Part shown: positions 15,753 through 24,300 of the stretch, piece by piece
How positions within the stretch are numbered: the first letter of the stretch is position 1
How the letters are laid out: every line of letters begins with the position of its first letter
NCBI RefSeq assembly: GCF_002920635.1
Contig: NZ_PQSR01000066.1
Location: forward strand, 1 to 45,115
DNA: 45,115 nt
Source of the DNA: Streptomyces sp. Ru72
GTDB taxonomy: Bacteria; Actinomycetota; Actinomycetes; Streptomycetales; Streptomycetaceae
Direction: 5' to 3'
The notes under the pieces: model-generated
What the model saw: the letters and a program-made list of their open reading frames with translations, nothing else
What the model was told of the DNA's origin: nothing
The model's database searches: none
Position numbers and translations under genes: made by a program

Positions 15753-17099
15753 GGCGCGATCAGCGGTGCGGTCCGCCGCGCGTCGGCGGTCCACCCACCC
15801 GGCGGCCACCGCAGCCAGCAACGAGGCGATGCCGCCCAGGAGCAGTCCGGAGCGGGCGCCGAGGTGTCCGACGAGGGTGCCGACGAGCAGTGACCCGAGC
15901 GGGGTGGTGCCCTGGAACACCAGGGTGTAGACAGCCATCACCCTGCCGCGGTAGACGGGAGCGGTGCCGAGCTGGATCCGGTGGTTGGCCGCCTGTGCGA
16001 AGAAGACCGACGCGAAGCCGGTGAAGAACAGCAGCACCGCGGCGCTGGTCGGGGTGGCCGCGAGACCGACCAGGGTCTGCAGCACCCCGAACGCGGCCGC
16101 GGCCGTGATGACGAGGGCGAACGAGGGCCGGCCGCGGCGCAGTGCGGTGGCGAGGGCCGCGGCCAGCGAGCCGGCCGCGAGCGCCGCGGTCAGCAGCCCG
16201 AAGGCTGCGGCATCGGCGTGGAAGACCGTCTTGGCGAGCAGCGGCAGCGTGAGCTGGAAGGTGAACCCCAGCATGCCGACCACGCCGACGAGCACGATCG
16301 GCAGTACGAGGTCCCGCCGCGCCGCCAGGTGCCGTATCCCGTCCCGCACCAGAGCGCGCTCTGGCCGGCGGCCGGCCCGGTGCAGTTCGCCGGGGCGCAT
16401 CATCCGCAGCGCCACCACGGTCGCCAGATAGCTCGCCGCGTTGAGCAGCATCACCCAGCCGGTGCCGAACCAGTGGATGAGCAGGCCGGCCGACGCCGGT
16501 CCCACGACCCGCGCCGAGTTGAAGTACGCGGCGCTCAGCGCGGACGCGTTCGGCAGCAGCCGGGCACCGACCAGCTCACTGACGAACGCCATCCTGGCCG
16601 GTACCTCGAATGCGTTGACCACCCCGAGGCCGAGCGCGAACAGGCACACCTGCCACAGCCGTGCCCGGCCGGTCAGGACCAGGGCCGCGAGCAGCACGGC
16701 GAGAACGGCCGAGACGAGGTTCGCGGCCGTCAGCAGCAGGCGCTTGTCATACCGGTCGGCGACCCCTCCGGCGTGCAGGGTGAGCAGCAGCAGCGGGGTG
16801 AACTGAAGTCCCGTCACCAGGCCAAGGGCCGTGCCCGAGTCGCCGGTGAGGGAGAGCACCAGCCAGTCCTGGGCGACGACCATCATCCAGGTGCCGGCGA
16901 CGGACACGATCTGTCCGGTGGCGAAGAGCCGGAAGTTGCGGACCGTCAGGGACCGGAAGACGCCGGCGAAGGCGCGCCTCGCCGGCGTCTTCCCGTCGTC
17001 CGGCGGCCCGGTCCGTTCCCCGTCGCCGGGCGGCCCGGTCCGCTGCGGTTCAGTCGATGCCACGGAAGATGCACTGGTCAGGGGTCTCCCCTTCCTCAC
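15744..17099 (-). CDS. MFS exporter, EntS/DHA3 type (12 TM)
   Basis: This protein has up to 451 residues, with about 12 membrane helices and the DHA3-type motif GGVADRYDKRLLLTAANL (about residues 111-128). Relatives export siderophores, macrolides and other natural products. The start is uncertain: a GTG at 17099 lacks a clear ribosome binding site, and a GTG about 11 codons downstream would also serve. The reading frame overlaps the tiny ORF at 17050-17175, so its translation is probably coupled to that ORF and to the hydrolase gene before it. Confidence 0.82.
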   Translation of the reverse strand: MRKGRPLTSASSVASTEPQRTGPPGDGERTGPPDDGKTPARRAFAGVFRSLTVRNFRLFATGQIVSVAGTWMMVVAQDWLVLSLTGDSGTALGLVTGLQFTPLLLLTLHAGGVADRYDKRLLLTAANLVSAVLAVLLAALVLTGRARLWQVCLFALGLGVVNAFEVPARMAFVSELVGARLLPNASALSAAYFNSARVVGPASAGLLIHWFGTGWVMLLNAASYLATVVALRMMRPGELHRAGRRPERALVRDGIRHLAARRDLVLPIVLVGVVGMLGFTFQLTLPLLAKTVFHADAAAFGLLTAALAAGSLAAALATALRRGRPSFALVITAAAAFGVLQTLVGLAATPTSAAVLLFFTGFASVFFAQAANHRIQLGTAPVYRGRVMAVYTLVFQGTTPLGSLLVGTLVGHLGARSGLLLGGIASLLAAVAAGWVDRRRAADRTADRALT

Positions 17100-17175
17100 C
17101 GGCGAGCAGTGCGGGCCGGCGGGTGTCGGGCTCTGCAGGGGCGCGCTCTTCGTCCACGAGGACGTAGGAACTCAC
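17050..17175 (-). CDS. Tiny coupled ORF, 41 residues, unknown
   Basis: GTG at 17175 is preceded by a strong ribosome binding site (GAAAGGAAGG) and overlaps the stop codon of the hydrolase gene by 4 nt (GTGA, 17172-17175). The 41-residue product is acidic (SSYVLVDEERAP at the start, CIFRGID at the end) and has a single Cys. It ends inside the start region of the exporter gene. It could be a small functional peptide or merely a leader that couples exporter translation to the hydrolase. I do not recognise a family. Confidence 0.5.
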   Translation of the reverse strand: MSSYVLVDEERAPAEPDTRRPALLAGEEGETPDQCIFRGID

Positions 17176-18143
17176 GTCTGCCTTCCTTTCACGAGTGGTC
17201 GGGCCCGGACGGGGGTCCGTGGTCCACGGGAGAGGGGTGTCCGGCGGGGGTCCTGCGGTTCACCGCCGGGCGGTGCGGCGTCCCTGGCGAGGAGGCACTC
17301 CTCCAGGAATCCGAGGGCCCGCAGGTGGTAGGTGCGTGCCGCCCAGCCGAGGCTGATGTTGTGCCCGGCGTCCGGCTGGAGGTCGATGTTCACCTTCGGT
17401 GCGCCCAGCGGCTTCCTGAGGGCGTCGAGGGCCTCCTCGTCGAACCGCCACCATCGTTCGTGCTCGGCGAAGGTGAAGCGGACCGGCACCCGGACCCGCG
17501 CGGCGATGTCGGGGTACAGCTCCGGCCACAGCGGTCCCTCGCTCGCCTCCCTCAGCGGTACGGGCCTGACGAGAGCGCCGCTGAGCCGGAAGGCGTCCGG
17601 CGGATACAGCCGCAGGGCGCCCCAGTGCCTGCGCCAGTCGCCGTGTCCGTCCGGGCCGGGCAGCTGGTGCCGGTCCACGGCGAGGCGGCTGCCGAGGCCG
17701 GAGATGTCGAGGCCGAGCAGTGCGCCGTCGTCCCGGGCCGCGGCGGCCAGCGCCAGCTTGCCGCCGTTGGAGTGGGCGAGCAGGAAGAAGGGCGCCGCCG
17801 TGTCGCGGCGGGCGGCGAAGTCGGCCAGGGCGGCATGCAGGGTGGCCGCCTGGTCGTGCACGGTCTGACCTTCGGGCAGGTGGGGTGCCGACAGGCCGTA
17901 GCCGGGGCGGTCCACCGCCAGCACGGTGTATCCGAGCTGGGCTCCGAGTGCCAGCAACGAGAGCCCGGGGCGGGCCTGGCTGTCGAAGTAGCCCGCACTC
18001 ATTCCGCCGCCGTGAACGGCGACCACGGTCGCGCGGGGCTGGGTCCCTCGCGGCTCGGCCAGCAGCGCGGAGATCGGGACGCCCGCCGCGTCGAGGACGA
18101 TGTCATGAACCTCCGGAGCACCGGAGTCCAGCGAGTCGGCCAT
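17172..18143 (-). CDS. Alpha/beta hydrolase
   Basis: The 323-residue protein has an alpha/beta hydrolase core. An oxyanion segment, AVHGGGMSAGYFD, lies near residues 42-54. The nucleophile elbow reads AHSNGG (Ser near 124), an acidic residue lies in FAEHERW and the catalytic His in DAGHNIS. The last 40 residues are a basic, low-complexity tail. Its substrate is unknown; hydrolysis or acyl transfer of a cluster intermediate is possible. Two tiny ORFs flank it closely, one 3 nt upstream and one overlapping its stop, and the exporter follows. Confidence 0.8.
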   Translation of the reverse strand: MADSLDSGAPEVHDIVLDAAGVPISALLAEPRGTQPRATVVAVHGGGMSAGYFDSQARPGLSLLALGAQLGYTVLAVDRPGYGLSAPHLPEGQTVHDQAATLHAALADFAARRDTAAPFFLLAHSNGGKLALAAAARDDGALLGLDISGLGSRLAVDRHQLPGPDGHGDWRRHWGALRLYPPDAFRLSGALVRPVPLREASEGPLWPELYPDIAARVRVPVRFTFAEHERWWRFDEEALDALRKPLGAPKVNIDLQPDAGHNISLGWAARTYHLRALGFLEECLLARDAAPPGGEPQDPRRTPLSRGPRTPVRARPLVKGRQT

Positions 18144-18146
18144 GGG

Positions 18147-18287
18147 TCAGCGACCCCTGCGCCGGGAGCCGCGGGCGGTGGCAAGCCCCCAGGAGATACG
18201 CCGGCCCAGCAGGGTGCGCAGAGGCGGTACAGCGGGGTGGCACTGCTCGGTGGCCGGCCGGGCGGCGACGGGGACGGTCAGCGGCAT
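18147..18287 (-). CDS. Tiny ORF upstream of the hydrolase gene, 46 residues
   Basis: ATG at 18287 has AGGAAGA about 6 nt upstream, a good ribosome binding site. The stop lies 3 nt before the hydrolase ATG. The product is basic (SRRRGR at the C-terminus) with one Cys. As the first ORF of the hydrolase/exporter operon it could be a leader peptide that sets translation of the hydrolase, or a small protein. No family recognised. Confidence 0.45.
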   Translation of the reverse strand: MPLTVPVAARPATEQCHPAVPPLRTLLGRRISWGLATARGSRRRGR

Positions 18288-18420
18288 GGTGTTCTTCCTG
18301 TCTCGGAGAGAGTCACGGGACCGTGAAATACGCTAAATCGCCGTGAGATTTGCCTGGAATATGTATATGTGTTGGTTAACACCCTTCTGGAAGGTGATGT
18401 CCGCTGAATAGCGTCACAAC
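18288..18420. promoter_or_regulatory. Divergent promoter region with two small palindromes
   Basis: This AT-rich gap lies between divergent transcription units. It holds GTGTT-GGTT-AACAC (18369-18382) and CCTTC-TG-GAAGG (18383-18394), both perfect dyads and possible repressor sites. TAGCGT at 18409-18414 lies 6 nt before the ATG at 18421, so the plus-strand gene is probably read from a leaderless mRNA. Confidence 0.5.
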
Positions 18421-19302
18421 ATGACCATGACCATGACCTCGCTTCCCGAGCGCGTCGGCCGACGCTGCCAGGACGCCCTCAATTCCCTGCACTCGACCGT
18501 CTACTTCGCCCCCGACCTGGAGGTTCAGCTGGCCGACCACAGCATCGACGATCCGATGGCCGTCTATCTCGCGGGCCGTTCCGCCGCGCTGGGCCCGGTG
18601 GGTTCCGGCGTGGTCACGGCCGCGTTCTACGGCTTCAAGCACGAGCTGATCGCCCGGCACATCCCGCGTGTGTGGGCCCAGGTCTCCCCCGGCGCCGTGC
18701 TGGAGATGCGGCTGCGCGCGGCCGATGCCACGCTCCGCCGCCATCTGGGGGAAGCCGTCACCGGGCCTGAGATGGCCGAGGCCGCCGAGCTGGCCCTGCG
18801 GGCCGCCCGCGCAGGCGACCGGGCCGGCCGTCCGCTGTACTCCGCCCACGCCGACCAGCCGGTGCCGGAGGAGCCGCATCTGGTGCTGTGGTACGCCGCC
18901 ACACTGCTGCGCGAGCACCGCGGCGACTGCCACATCGCGGCGCTGCAGAACGCCGAACTCGGTGGCCTCGACGCCCTGGTCTCCCACTCGGCGAGCAGCA
19001 GCGGCATGCCGAAGGAGATCGTCATGAGCAAGCGGGGCTGGACGGAAGAGGACTGGGCCGGTGCCCAGGACCGGCTGCGGGCCCGCGGCCTGATGGACGC
19101 CGAAGGCCACCTGACCACGGCGGGGGTGGAGCTGCGCGAGGACATCGAGGCCGAGACGGACCGGCTGGACCGGGCTCCGTACGAGACCCTGGGGCTTGCG
19201 GACGTGACCCGGCTGACCGAGCTGGTAGGCGCTTTCGCCGCCACGGCCGCGGCGACGGGCGCCTTCCCCGCGGAGCTGCTCCAGATCTTCGCCCGACGCT
19301 GA
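18421..19302 (+). CDS. SCO6745-like family protein
   Basis: The protein has 293 residues, is helical and lacks membrane segments. Features of the SCO6745 family (a helix-turn-helix-like domain) as I recall it are H-S-x-x-Y-F-A-P near residue 25, a central GRSAALGPVGSGVVTAAFYGFKH-like stretch, and W-T-E-E-D-W near residue 207. The start is repetitive (three ATGACC units), so three ATGs are possible; the first fits the -10 box at 18409. It is alone on the plus strand among minus-strand cluster genes, and its function in the cluster is unknown. Confidence 0.65.
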   Translation: MTMTMTSLPERVGRRCQDALNSLHSTVYFAPDLEVQLADHSIDDPMAVYLAGRSAALGPVGSGVVTAAFYGFKHELIARHIPRVWAQVSPGAVLEMRLRAADATLRRHLGEAVTGPEMAEAAELALRAARAGDRAGRPLYSAHADQPVPEEPHLVLWYAATLLREHRGDCHIAALQNAELGGLDALVSHSASSSGMPKEIVMSKRGWTEEDWAGAQDRLRARGLMDAEGHLTTAGVELREDIEAETDRLDRAPYETLGLADVTRLTELVGAFAATAAATGAFPAELLQIFARR

Positions 19303-19307
19303 CGACC

Positions 19308-19355
19308 CGCGGGCGTCGGCTGTGGCAGCCCGTGCTCCCACAGCCGACGCCCGCG
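19308..19355. terminator. Perfect 18-bp hairpin between convergent genes
   Basis: Arms 19308-19325 and 19338-19355 are perfectly complementary with a 12-nt loop. They lie between the plus-strand gene that stops at 19302 and the minus-strand gene that stops at 19390. A bidirectional terminator is the simple reading. Confidence 0.8.
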
Positions 19356-19389
19356 CCGGGTGCCGGCCGACCGGGAAGCCGGAGACGGC

Positions 19390-19911
19390 TCACATGACCG
19401 GCTTGCCGTCCGGGCCGGGTCCCGACGCCCAGGTGAGGTGGAATCCCCACTCCCGGAACCGCCAGCCTGCCGTCGTGCGCACGGCCTCGCCGGTGTAGTG
19501 GCCGCCGATGTCGAAGAGCGGCGCCCCACCGTCGTGGTGCACATGGGTCGCGATCAGGTGGAACCTCACGTGCGCCCGGTCTCCGTCGAGGCGGATGACA
19601 TGGTTCGCACTCAGGTGCAGGGTCCTGTCGAACTTCTGCTTGGCCGCGTGGTGGAACTCCGCCACGCCCGGGATCCCCTCGTGGGTACCGATGGGGAAAT
19701 GGAGCCGCACGTCCTCGGTGAAGAGGGTGCGGGGCCAGGACTCGTCGAAACCGTTCTCGTCCTGGGTGTCCAGCAGAACCACATAGCGGTCGATCAGCTC
19801 GCTGATCGCCGCACGGTCGGTGAGCTCGCGGACCTGGTGGCGCAGCGCCGCGAGGTCACCAGCCACTTCCTCCTGCAGCCCCGCTTCCGACCCTTCCTCG
19901 GTCAAAATCAC
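19390..19911 (-). CDS. SnoaL-like / NTF2-fold protein
   Basis: The 173-residue product resembles SnoaL-like polyketide cyclase/ring-modifying proteins: an N-terminal helix with DRAAISELIDRYVVLLD, then FTEDVRLHFPIG and a C-terminal beta sheet (HYTGEAVRTTAGWRFREWG). In type II polyketide clusters these proteins close rings, hydroxylate or isomerise. GTG at 19911 has GAGGGA upstream and gives the family's usual length. It closes the core operon. Its precise step cannot be read from sequence. Confidence 0.78.
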   Translation of the reverse strand: MILTEEGSEAGLQEEVAGDLAALRHQVRELTDRAAISELIDRYVVLLDTQDENGFDESWPRTLFTEDVRLHFPIGTHEGIPGVAEFHHAAKQKFDRTLHLSANHVIRLDGDRAHVRFHLIATHVHHDGGAPLFDIGGHYTGEAVRTTAGWRFREWGFHLTWASGPGPDGKPVM

Positions 19912-19981
19912 GTTGCGTCCCTCACTCACTCGGCGTCGATGGCGTTCTGTCGGGCTGTCCTTCTCCGCGGACACCCTCGGG

Positions 19982-20248
19982 TCAGTGGGTGCGGGACGCG
20001 CGCCAGCTGCGCGGGGTGCGGTGGCCGGACGCGTGCTCGGGTCGGCGCCAGCGGGCCCGCACCGGAGACGCCTCGTCCTCCTCGGCCGACGTCCGGGCCG
20101 AGCAGGACAGCAGAACCGTGAGCAGCGCGGCCAGTTCCTCCTCGGTGGGCGTCCCCTTCTCGACGCGGACGGCACCGACCGCGTCGAGAAGGCAGTCGGG
20201 CACGGTCACGGTCGCCGCTCTCTCCGTCGCTTCCGCCATGTCCGTCAC
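19982..20248 (-). CDS. Acyl-CoA carboxylase epsilon subunit
   Basis: This is a small 88-residue protein. Its middle (VRVEKGTPTEEELAALLTVL) is the signature of the epsilon subunits of actinobacterial acyl-CoA carboxylases, which stabilise the beta subunit. The Arg/Ser-rich C-terminus is variable. GTG at 20248 has GGGAGA upstream. It follows the beta subunit gene after 24 nt, as usual. Confidence 0.85.
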   Translation of the reverse strand: MTDMAEATERAATVTVPDCLLDAVGAVRVEKGTPTEEELAALLTVLLSCSARTSAEEDEASPVRARWRRPEHASGHRTPRSWRASRTH

Positions 20249-20272
20249 TTCTGTCTCCCGTCACTCGTGTGT

Positions 20273-21838
20273 CTATTGCGGGGGGTTGCCGTGCTTGCGG
20301 GAGGGCAGCTCGGCGTGCTTGGCACGCAGCATCTCCAGCGAGCGGATCAGCACCGAGCGGGTCTCGCGCGGGTCGATGACGTCGTCGATCAGACCGCGTT
20401 CAGCCGCGTAGTAGGGGTGCATGAGCTCGTCCTGGTACTCCTTGATCTTCTGCGCGCGGACCGCGTCGGGGTCGGCCGCCGCATTGATCTCCCGGCGGAA
20501 GATCACGTTCGCCGCGCCCTCGGCGCCCATCACGGCGATCTCGTTGGTCGGCCAGGCCAGCGCCAGGTCGGCCCCGATGGAACGCGAGTCCATGACGATG
20601 TACGCGCCGCCGTACGCCTTGCGGAGTACCAGTGAGATCCGCGGCACGGTGGCGTTGCAGTACGCGTACAACAGCTTCGCGCCGCGCCGGATGATCCCGC
20701 TGTGCTCCTGGTCCACGCCCGGGAGGAAGCCGGGTACGTCCACCAGGGTCACCAGCGGGATGTTGAAGGCATCGCAGAACTGCACGAAGCGCGCCGCCTT
20801 CTCGGACGCCTCGATGTCCAGCACCCCCGCCATGGCGGCGGGCTGGTTGGCGACGAAGCCGACCACATGGCCGTCGAGGCGGGCCAGGGCGCAGACGATG
20901 TTGGGCGCCCAGGCCGGGTGCACCTCGAAGTACTCGCCGTCGTCGACGATTTCGTCGATGACGCGGCGGATGTCGTACGCCTGTCCGGCTTCGGCCGGGA
21001 CCAGGTCCAGGAGGGCGTCGGTGAGCCGGTCGGCAGGGTCGTCGGAGCGCACCACGGGCGCCAGCTCACGGTTGTTGGCCGGCAACAGCGACAGCAGGTA
21101 GCGCACGTCCTCGATGCACTGTTCCTCGTCGTCGTAGGCGAAATGGGCGACGCCCGACGTGCCTGCGTGGACGTCGGCACCACCGAGCCCGTTCTGCGTT
21201 ATCTCCTCGCCGGTGACCGCCTTGACGACATCGGGGCCGGTGATGAACATCTGCGAGGTCTCGCGCACCATGAAGACGAAGTCGGTGAGCGCCGGGGAGT
21301 ATGCCGCGCCACCGGCGCACGGGCCGAGCATCACGCTGATCTGGGGTATGACCCCGGAAGCGCGGGTGTTGCGCTGGAAGATGCCGCCGTAGCCGGCCAG
21401 CGCCGAGACGCCCTCCTGGATTCGGGCGCCGGCCCCGTCGTTGAGGGAGACCAACGGGGCGCCGGCGGCCTCCGCCAGGTCCATCACCTTGTGAATCTTC
21501 TCGGCGTGCGCCTCGCCCAGCGCCCCGCCGAAGATCCGGAAGTCATGGGCGTAGACGAAGACGGTACGGCCGTGGACCGTGCCCCAGCCGGTGACGACGC
21601 CGTCGCTGTACGGCTTCTTGTGCTCCAGGCCGAAGCCGGAGGCCCGGTGCCGGCGCAGGGGCTCGACCTCGTTGAACGACCCCTTGTCCAGCAGGAGCGC
21701 GATGCGCTCGTGGGCGGTCAGCTTGCCCCTGGCGTGCTGGCGTTCGGTGGCGGCGGGGTCCGGGCCGCTCCGCGCGGACTCTTTGATCTCGGTCAGCTCG
21801 TCGATGCGTGACTGGATCGACTCGTGCGTTGCCGGCAT
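20273..21838 (-). CDS. Acyl-CoA carboxylase beta (carboxyltransferase) subunit
   Basis: The 521-residue protein has the full length of PccB/AccB-type carboxyltransferases. Conserved glycine-rich segments are present in both crotonase-like halves (GARIQEGVSALAGYGGIF and MLGPCAGGAAYSPALTDFV; RKAYGGAYIVMDS and GAEGAANVIFRRE). With a biotin carboxylase/BCCP alpha subunit (partly seen at the right edge) and the epsilon subunit it would make malonyl-CoA for the polyketide. GAAGG lies about 10 nt before the ATG. The 316 nt upstream has no gene. Confidence 0.93.
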   Translation of the reverse strand: MPATHESIQSRIDELTEIKESARSGPDPAATERQHARGKLTAHERIALLLDKGSFNEVEPLRRHRASGFGLEHKKPYSDGVVTGWGTVHGRTVFVYAHDFRIFGGALGEAHAEKIHKVMDLAEAAGAPLVSLNDGAGARIQEGVSALAGYGGIFQRNTRASGVIPQISVMLGPCAGGAAYSPALTDFVFMVRETSQMFITGPDVVKAVTGEEITQNGLGGADVHAGTSGVAHFAYDDEEQCIEDVRYLLSLLPANNRELAPVVRSDDPADRLTDALLDLVPAEAGQAYDIRRVIDEIVDDGEYFEVHPAWAPNIVCALARLDGHVVGFVANQPAAMAGVLDIEASEKAARFVQFCDAFNIPLVTLVDVPGFLPGVDQEHSGIIRRGAKLLYAYCNATVPRISLVLRKAYGGAYIVMDSRSIGADLALAWPTNEIAVMGAEGAANVIFRREINAAADPDAVRAQKIKEYQDELMHPYYAAERGLIDDVIDPRETRSVLIRSLEMLRAKHAELPSRKHGNPPQ

Positions 21839-22154
21839 GGTGTTCACACCTTCTCTGGGTCGGTGGTCGGGCGACGGCCCTGCGGCGGGTGGGCGGTGCC
21901 GGGGCCTGTCCGGCGGATCACGTCGCAGGGGGCGACGGTGCCTGATCAGCGCGGTGGAGCGGGGTCTGGACGGGAGCGGAGGACGGCCTTGGGGCCCGTG
22001 CGTGCGGTCGTCCGCCGAGGCGACCGGCTCATCGGTCCGGCTGCCATGGCGGGAAGAGGCACGGGCGCCCGGTCTCCCTGTAGCCGCCGGCCGGGGCCGA
22101 CCGCAACAGCGAGCCGAGGCACCCACGCCTCGACCTCCCGACGGCTGTGTCTCG
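21839..22154. other. Gene-free gap before the carboxylase gene
   Basis: These 316 nt between the flavin reductase stop and the carboxylase start hold no convincing ORF on either strand. The composition is as GC-rich as coding DNA. It may carry a promoter for the carboxylase genes, but no clear boxes or palindromes were seen. Confidence 0.4.
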
Positions 22155-22739
22155 TCAGGCCTGGTAGGGGCTCTTGGCGCGCGCCTCGCGCAGGGCGGTG
22201 CCCCACCACACGAGCTGGTCGAGCAGGACCTTGGCAGCGCCCGCCGGGCCCGTCTCGTCCTTAGGGCTGCCGTCCTGCCCGAACTGCTCCCAGGCGCTGT
22301 GGAAGCTGACGACGTCGCGCACGGTGACCGCGTGCAGTTCGGCGAAGACCGGCCGCAGCTGCTCCACCGCGCGCAGGCCGCCCGACAGACCCCCGTAGGA
22401 GACGAAACCGACCGGCTTCGCACGCCATTGGACGGAGTGCCAGTCGATCAACTGCTTGAGGGATGCCGGGAAGCTGTGGTTGTACTCGGGCGTCACCACG
22501 ACGAACGCATCGGCCTCCGCGAGGCGCGGCGACACCTGGGCCAGGGCCTCGGCGGCCGCCGGGGCCGGGTCGAACGACAGGGCGTGCGGCAGCTCGTGGT
22601 CTGCCAGGTCGATCACGTCGAGGGACAGGTCGGAGCGTTCCGCGGCCTGGGCGGCGAACCACTTGGCGACCACGGGGCCGAAACGGCCCTCGCGGACACT
22701 GCTGTTGATCAGCGCGAGGCGCAGGGGTCCGTTGGTCAT
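22155..22739 (-). CDS. NADPH-dependent FMN reductase, second copy
   Basis: The 194-residue paralogue of the reductase at 15077 has the same landmarks (REGRFGPVVAKWF, VVTPEYNHSFPASLKQ, GGLSGGLRAVEQLRPVF). It starts in a 4-nt ATGA overlap with the exporter gene upstream, so it is part of the core operon, unlike its SoxR-associated sister. It may supply reduced flavin to an oxygenase or reduce a quinone intermediate. Confidence 0.88.
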   Translation of the reverse strand: MTNGPLRLALINSSVREGRFGPVVAKWFAAQAAERSDLSLDVIDLADHELPHALSFDPAPAAAEALAQVSPRLAEADAFVVVTPEYNHSFPASLKQLIDWHSVQWRAKPVGFVSYGGLSGGLRAVEQLRPVFAELHAVTVRDVVSFHSAWEQFGQDGSPKDETGPAGAAKVLLDQLVWWGTALREARAKSPYQA

Positions 22740-24169
22740 CGGTCTTCCTTTCGGGTGGTGCTGTTGGAGGGGGAAGGGAGTCGGTGGGTCCGGCGCAGGC
22801 CCGGCAGGGCGACGAGGAGACCGGCCAGGCCGATGGCGGTGACCAGCCACAGCGCCGGGCGATCGCCCGCGGAGGTGTACACCGCGGCGGTGAGGGCGGT
22901 GGCCAGTGCCGCACCCAACTGGACGGCGGTCTGGTACAGCCCGCTCGCCTCCGCCTGACGGTGTGCCGGCGCAGCCGCCGTGGCCTGGAGGTGGAAGGCG
23001 GCGAAGGCGAGGACGAACGCGGTGCCGAGCAGCAGCATGGTGGGCAGCACCTGCGTGGCGTACCGGAGGTCGGTACGGGGGTCGGCGGAGTAGAGCAGAT
23101 AGCCGAGCGGCGCGGCGGCGGCGCCCGCGGCGATCAGCCGGGCGGTGCCGAACCGGGCGGCCATCCGGCCGGAGAACAGGGCGCTGAGCACGAGCGGCGC
23201 ACTGGCCGGGAGGAAGGCGAGGCCGGTCTGCAGGGGACTGAGCCCGGCACGTTGTTGCAGCTGGAAGGTGCTCAGCAGGAGCAGGCTCAGATACGACCCG
23301 TTGAGCGCGGCGGCGCCGAGCGCCGAGCGCACCAGGGGCCCGTGGCCGAGGAGGTCCAGCCGGAGCAGGGGTTCCGGGGCCGCCCGTTCCACCCGTACGT
23401 GTACGACGGCGAGGACCGCGGCGAGGGCGAACGCGCCGAGGGTGCGCGGGTCGTTCCAGCCCGCGCGCGGTCCGAAGCCGAGCGCCTGGATCAGGCACAG
23501 GCACGTGGCCGCGAGGCTGAGGGCGCCCGCCAGGTCGTACCGGCGCGGCGTGGCGCGGCCCGCGGAGTCGGCGGGCACCAGGCGCAGGCCGGCGAGGAAC
23601 AGCAGCAGCGCGACCGGGGCCGGGAAGGCGAACGTCCAGCGCCAGCCGGCCTCGGTGAGGAGCCCGGACACCAGCAGGCCGGTGGCGAATCCGCCCGCGC
23701 CGAACAGGGAGTAGACCGATATCGCGCGGCTGCGGGCGGGACCCTCCGGGAACGCCGACACGATGATCGCGAGCCCGGTGGGGGCGGTGAGCGCGGCGCA
23801 GAATCCCTTGACGAACCGGGTGGCGACGAGCAGTTCCGGGCCTTGCGCGAGGGCTCCGGCCAGGGAGGCGGCGGCGAAGACCACCAGGGCGGCCAGGTAG
23901 ACGGGCCGCCGGCCGAGGATGGCGACGACGCGGCCGCCGAACAGCAGCAGTGAGCCGAACCCGGCGGCGAATCCGCTGATCACCCACTGGAGTTGGATGG
24001 GGGCGAGCCCCAGGTCCGTGCCGATGTCGGGCAGGGCCACGAGGGCGACGGACACCTCCAGAGCGTCGATCAGCATGTTGCCCGCGAGCACGAAGAGCAG
24101 GCCCCACAGGGCCGGTGTCCACCGGCCGTCGGACGGGGCGGTGGTGCGGGTGTGTGTCGAAAAGGTCAT
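22736..24169 (-). CDS. MFS exporter, DHA2-like, angucycline operon
   Basis: The 477-residue protein has many membrane helices and opens with LLFVLAGNMLIDALEVSVALVALPDI, with the D of helix 1 typical of proton-driven drug antiporters. GRVVAILGRRPVYLA matches motif A. Its place directly after the monooxygenase-reductase gene corresponds to exporters of other angucycline clusters. It would export the product. Its stop overlaps the start of the reductase gene by 4 nt. A hairpin lies in the 131-nt gap upstream, so it may be read less than the core genes. Confidence 0.88.
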   Translation of the reverse strand: MTFSTHTRTTAPSDGRWTPALWGLLFVLAGNMLIDALEVSVALVALPDIGTDLGLAPIQLQWVISGFAAGFGSLLLFGGRVVAILGRRPVYLAALVVFAAASLAGALAQGPELLVATRFVKGFCAALTAPTGLAIIVSAFPEGPARSRAISVYSLFGAGGFATGLLVSGLLTEAGWRWTFAFPAPVALLLFLAGLRLVPADSAGRATPRRYDLAGALSLAATCLCLIQALGFGPRAGWNDPRTLGAFALAAVLAVVHVRVERAAPEPLLRLDLLGHGPLVRSALGAAALNGSYLSLLLLSTFQLQQRAGLSPLQTGLAFLPASAPLVLSALFSGRMAARFGTARLIAAGAAAAPLGYLLYSADPRTDLRYATQVLPTMLLLGTAFVLAFAAFHLQATAAAPAHRQAEASGLYQTAVQLGAALATALTAAVYTSAGDRPALWLVTAIGLAGLLVALPGLRRTHRLPSPSNSTTRKEDR

Positions 24170-24246
24170 GATCCCGCTCCGCCGGAAGGGTGGTCGAGGG
24201 GCGCCCGGCCGCCGGTACGGCGGCCGTGGCGGTGGGGTGGGAAGGG

Positions 24247-24280
24247 CGGCCGGCCACGTCGGGGGGTCCGTGGCCGGCCG
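24247..24280. terminator. 11-bp perfect hairpin between core fusion gene and exporter
   Basis: The arms CGGCCGGCCAC (24247-24257) and its complement (24270-24280) enclose a 12-nt loop, 20 nt beyond the stop of the fusion gene on the minus strand. No T-run follows, so it may act as an attenuator or mRNA 3'-end stabiliser and not as a full terminator. Confidence 0.55.
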
Positions 24281-24300
24281 GTCTCGGTGCCGGGCGGGAG

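Noticed and set aside
15981..18326. Very long open frame (about 780 codons) on the plus strand
   Set aside because: It is antisense to the exporter and hydrolase genes, has low-complexity composition typical of GC-rich antisense frames, and crosses several well-supported genes.
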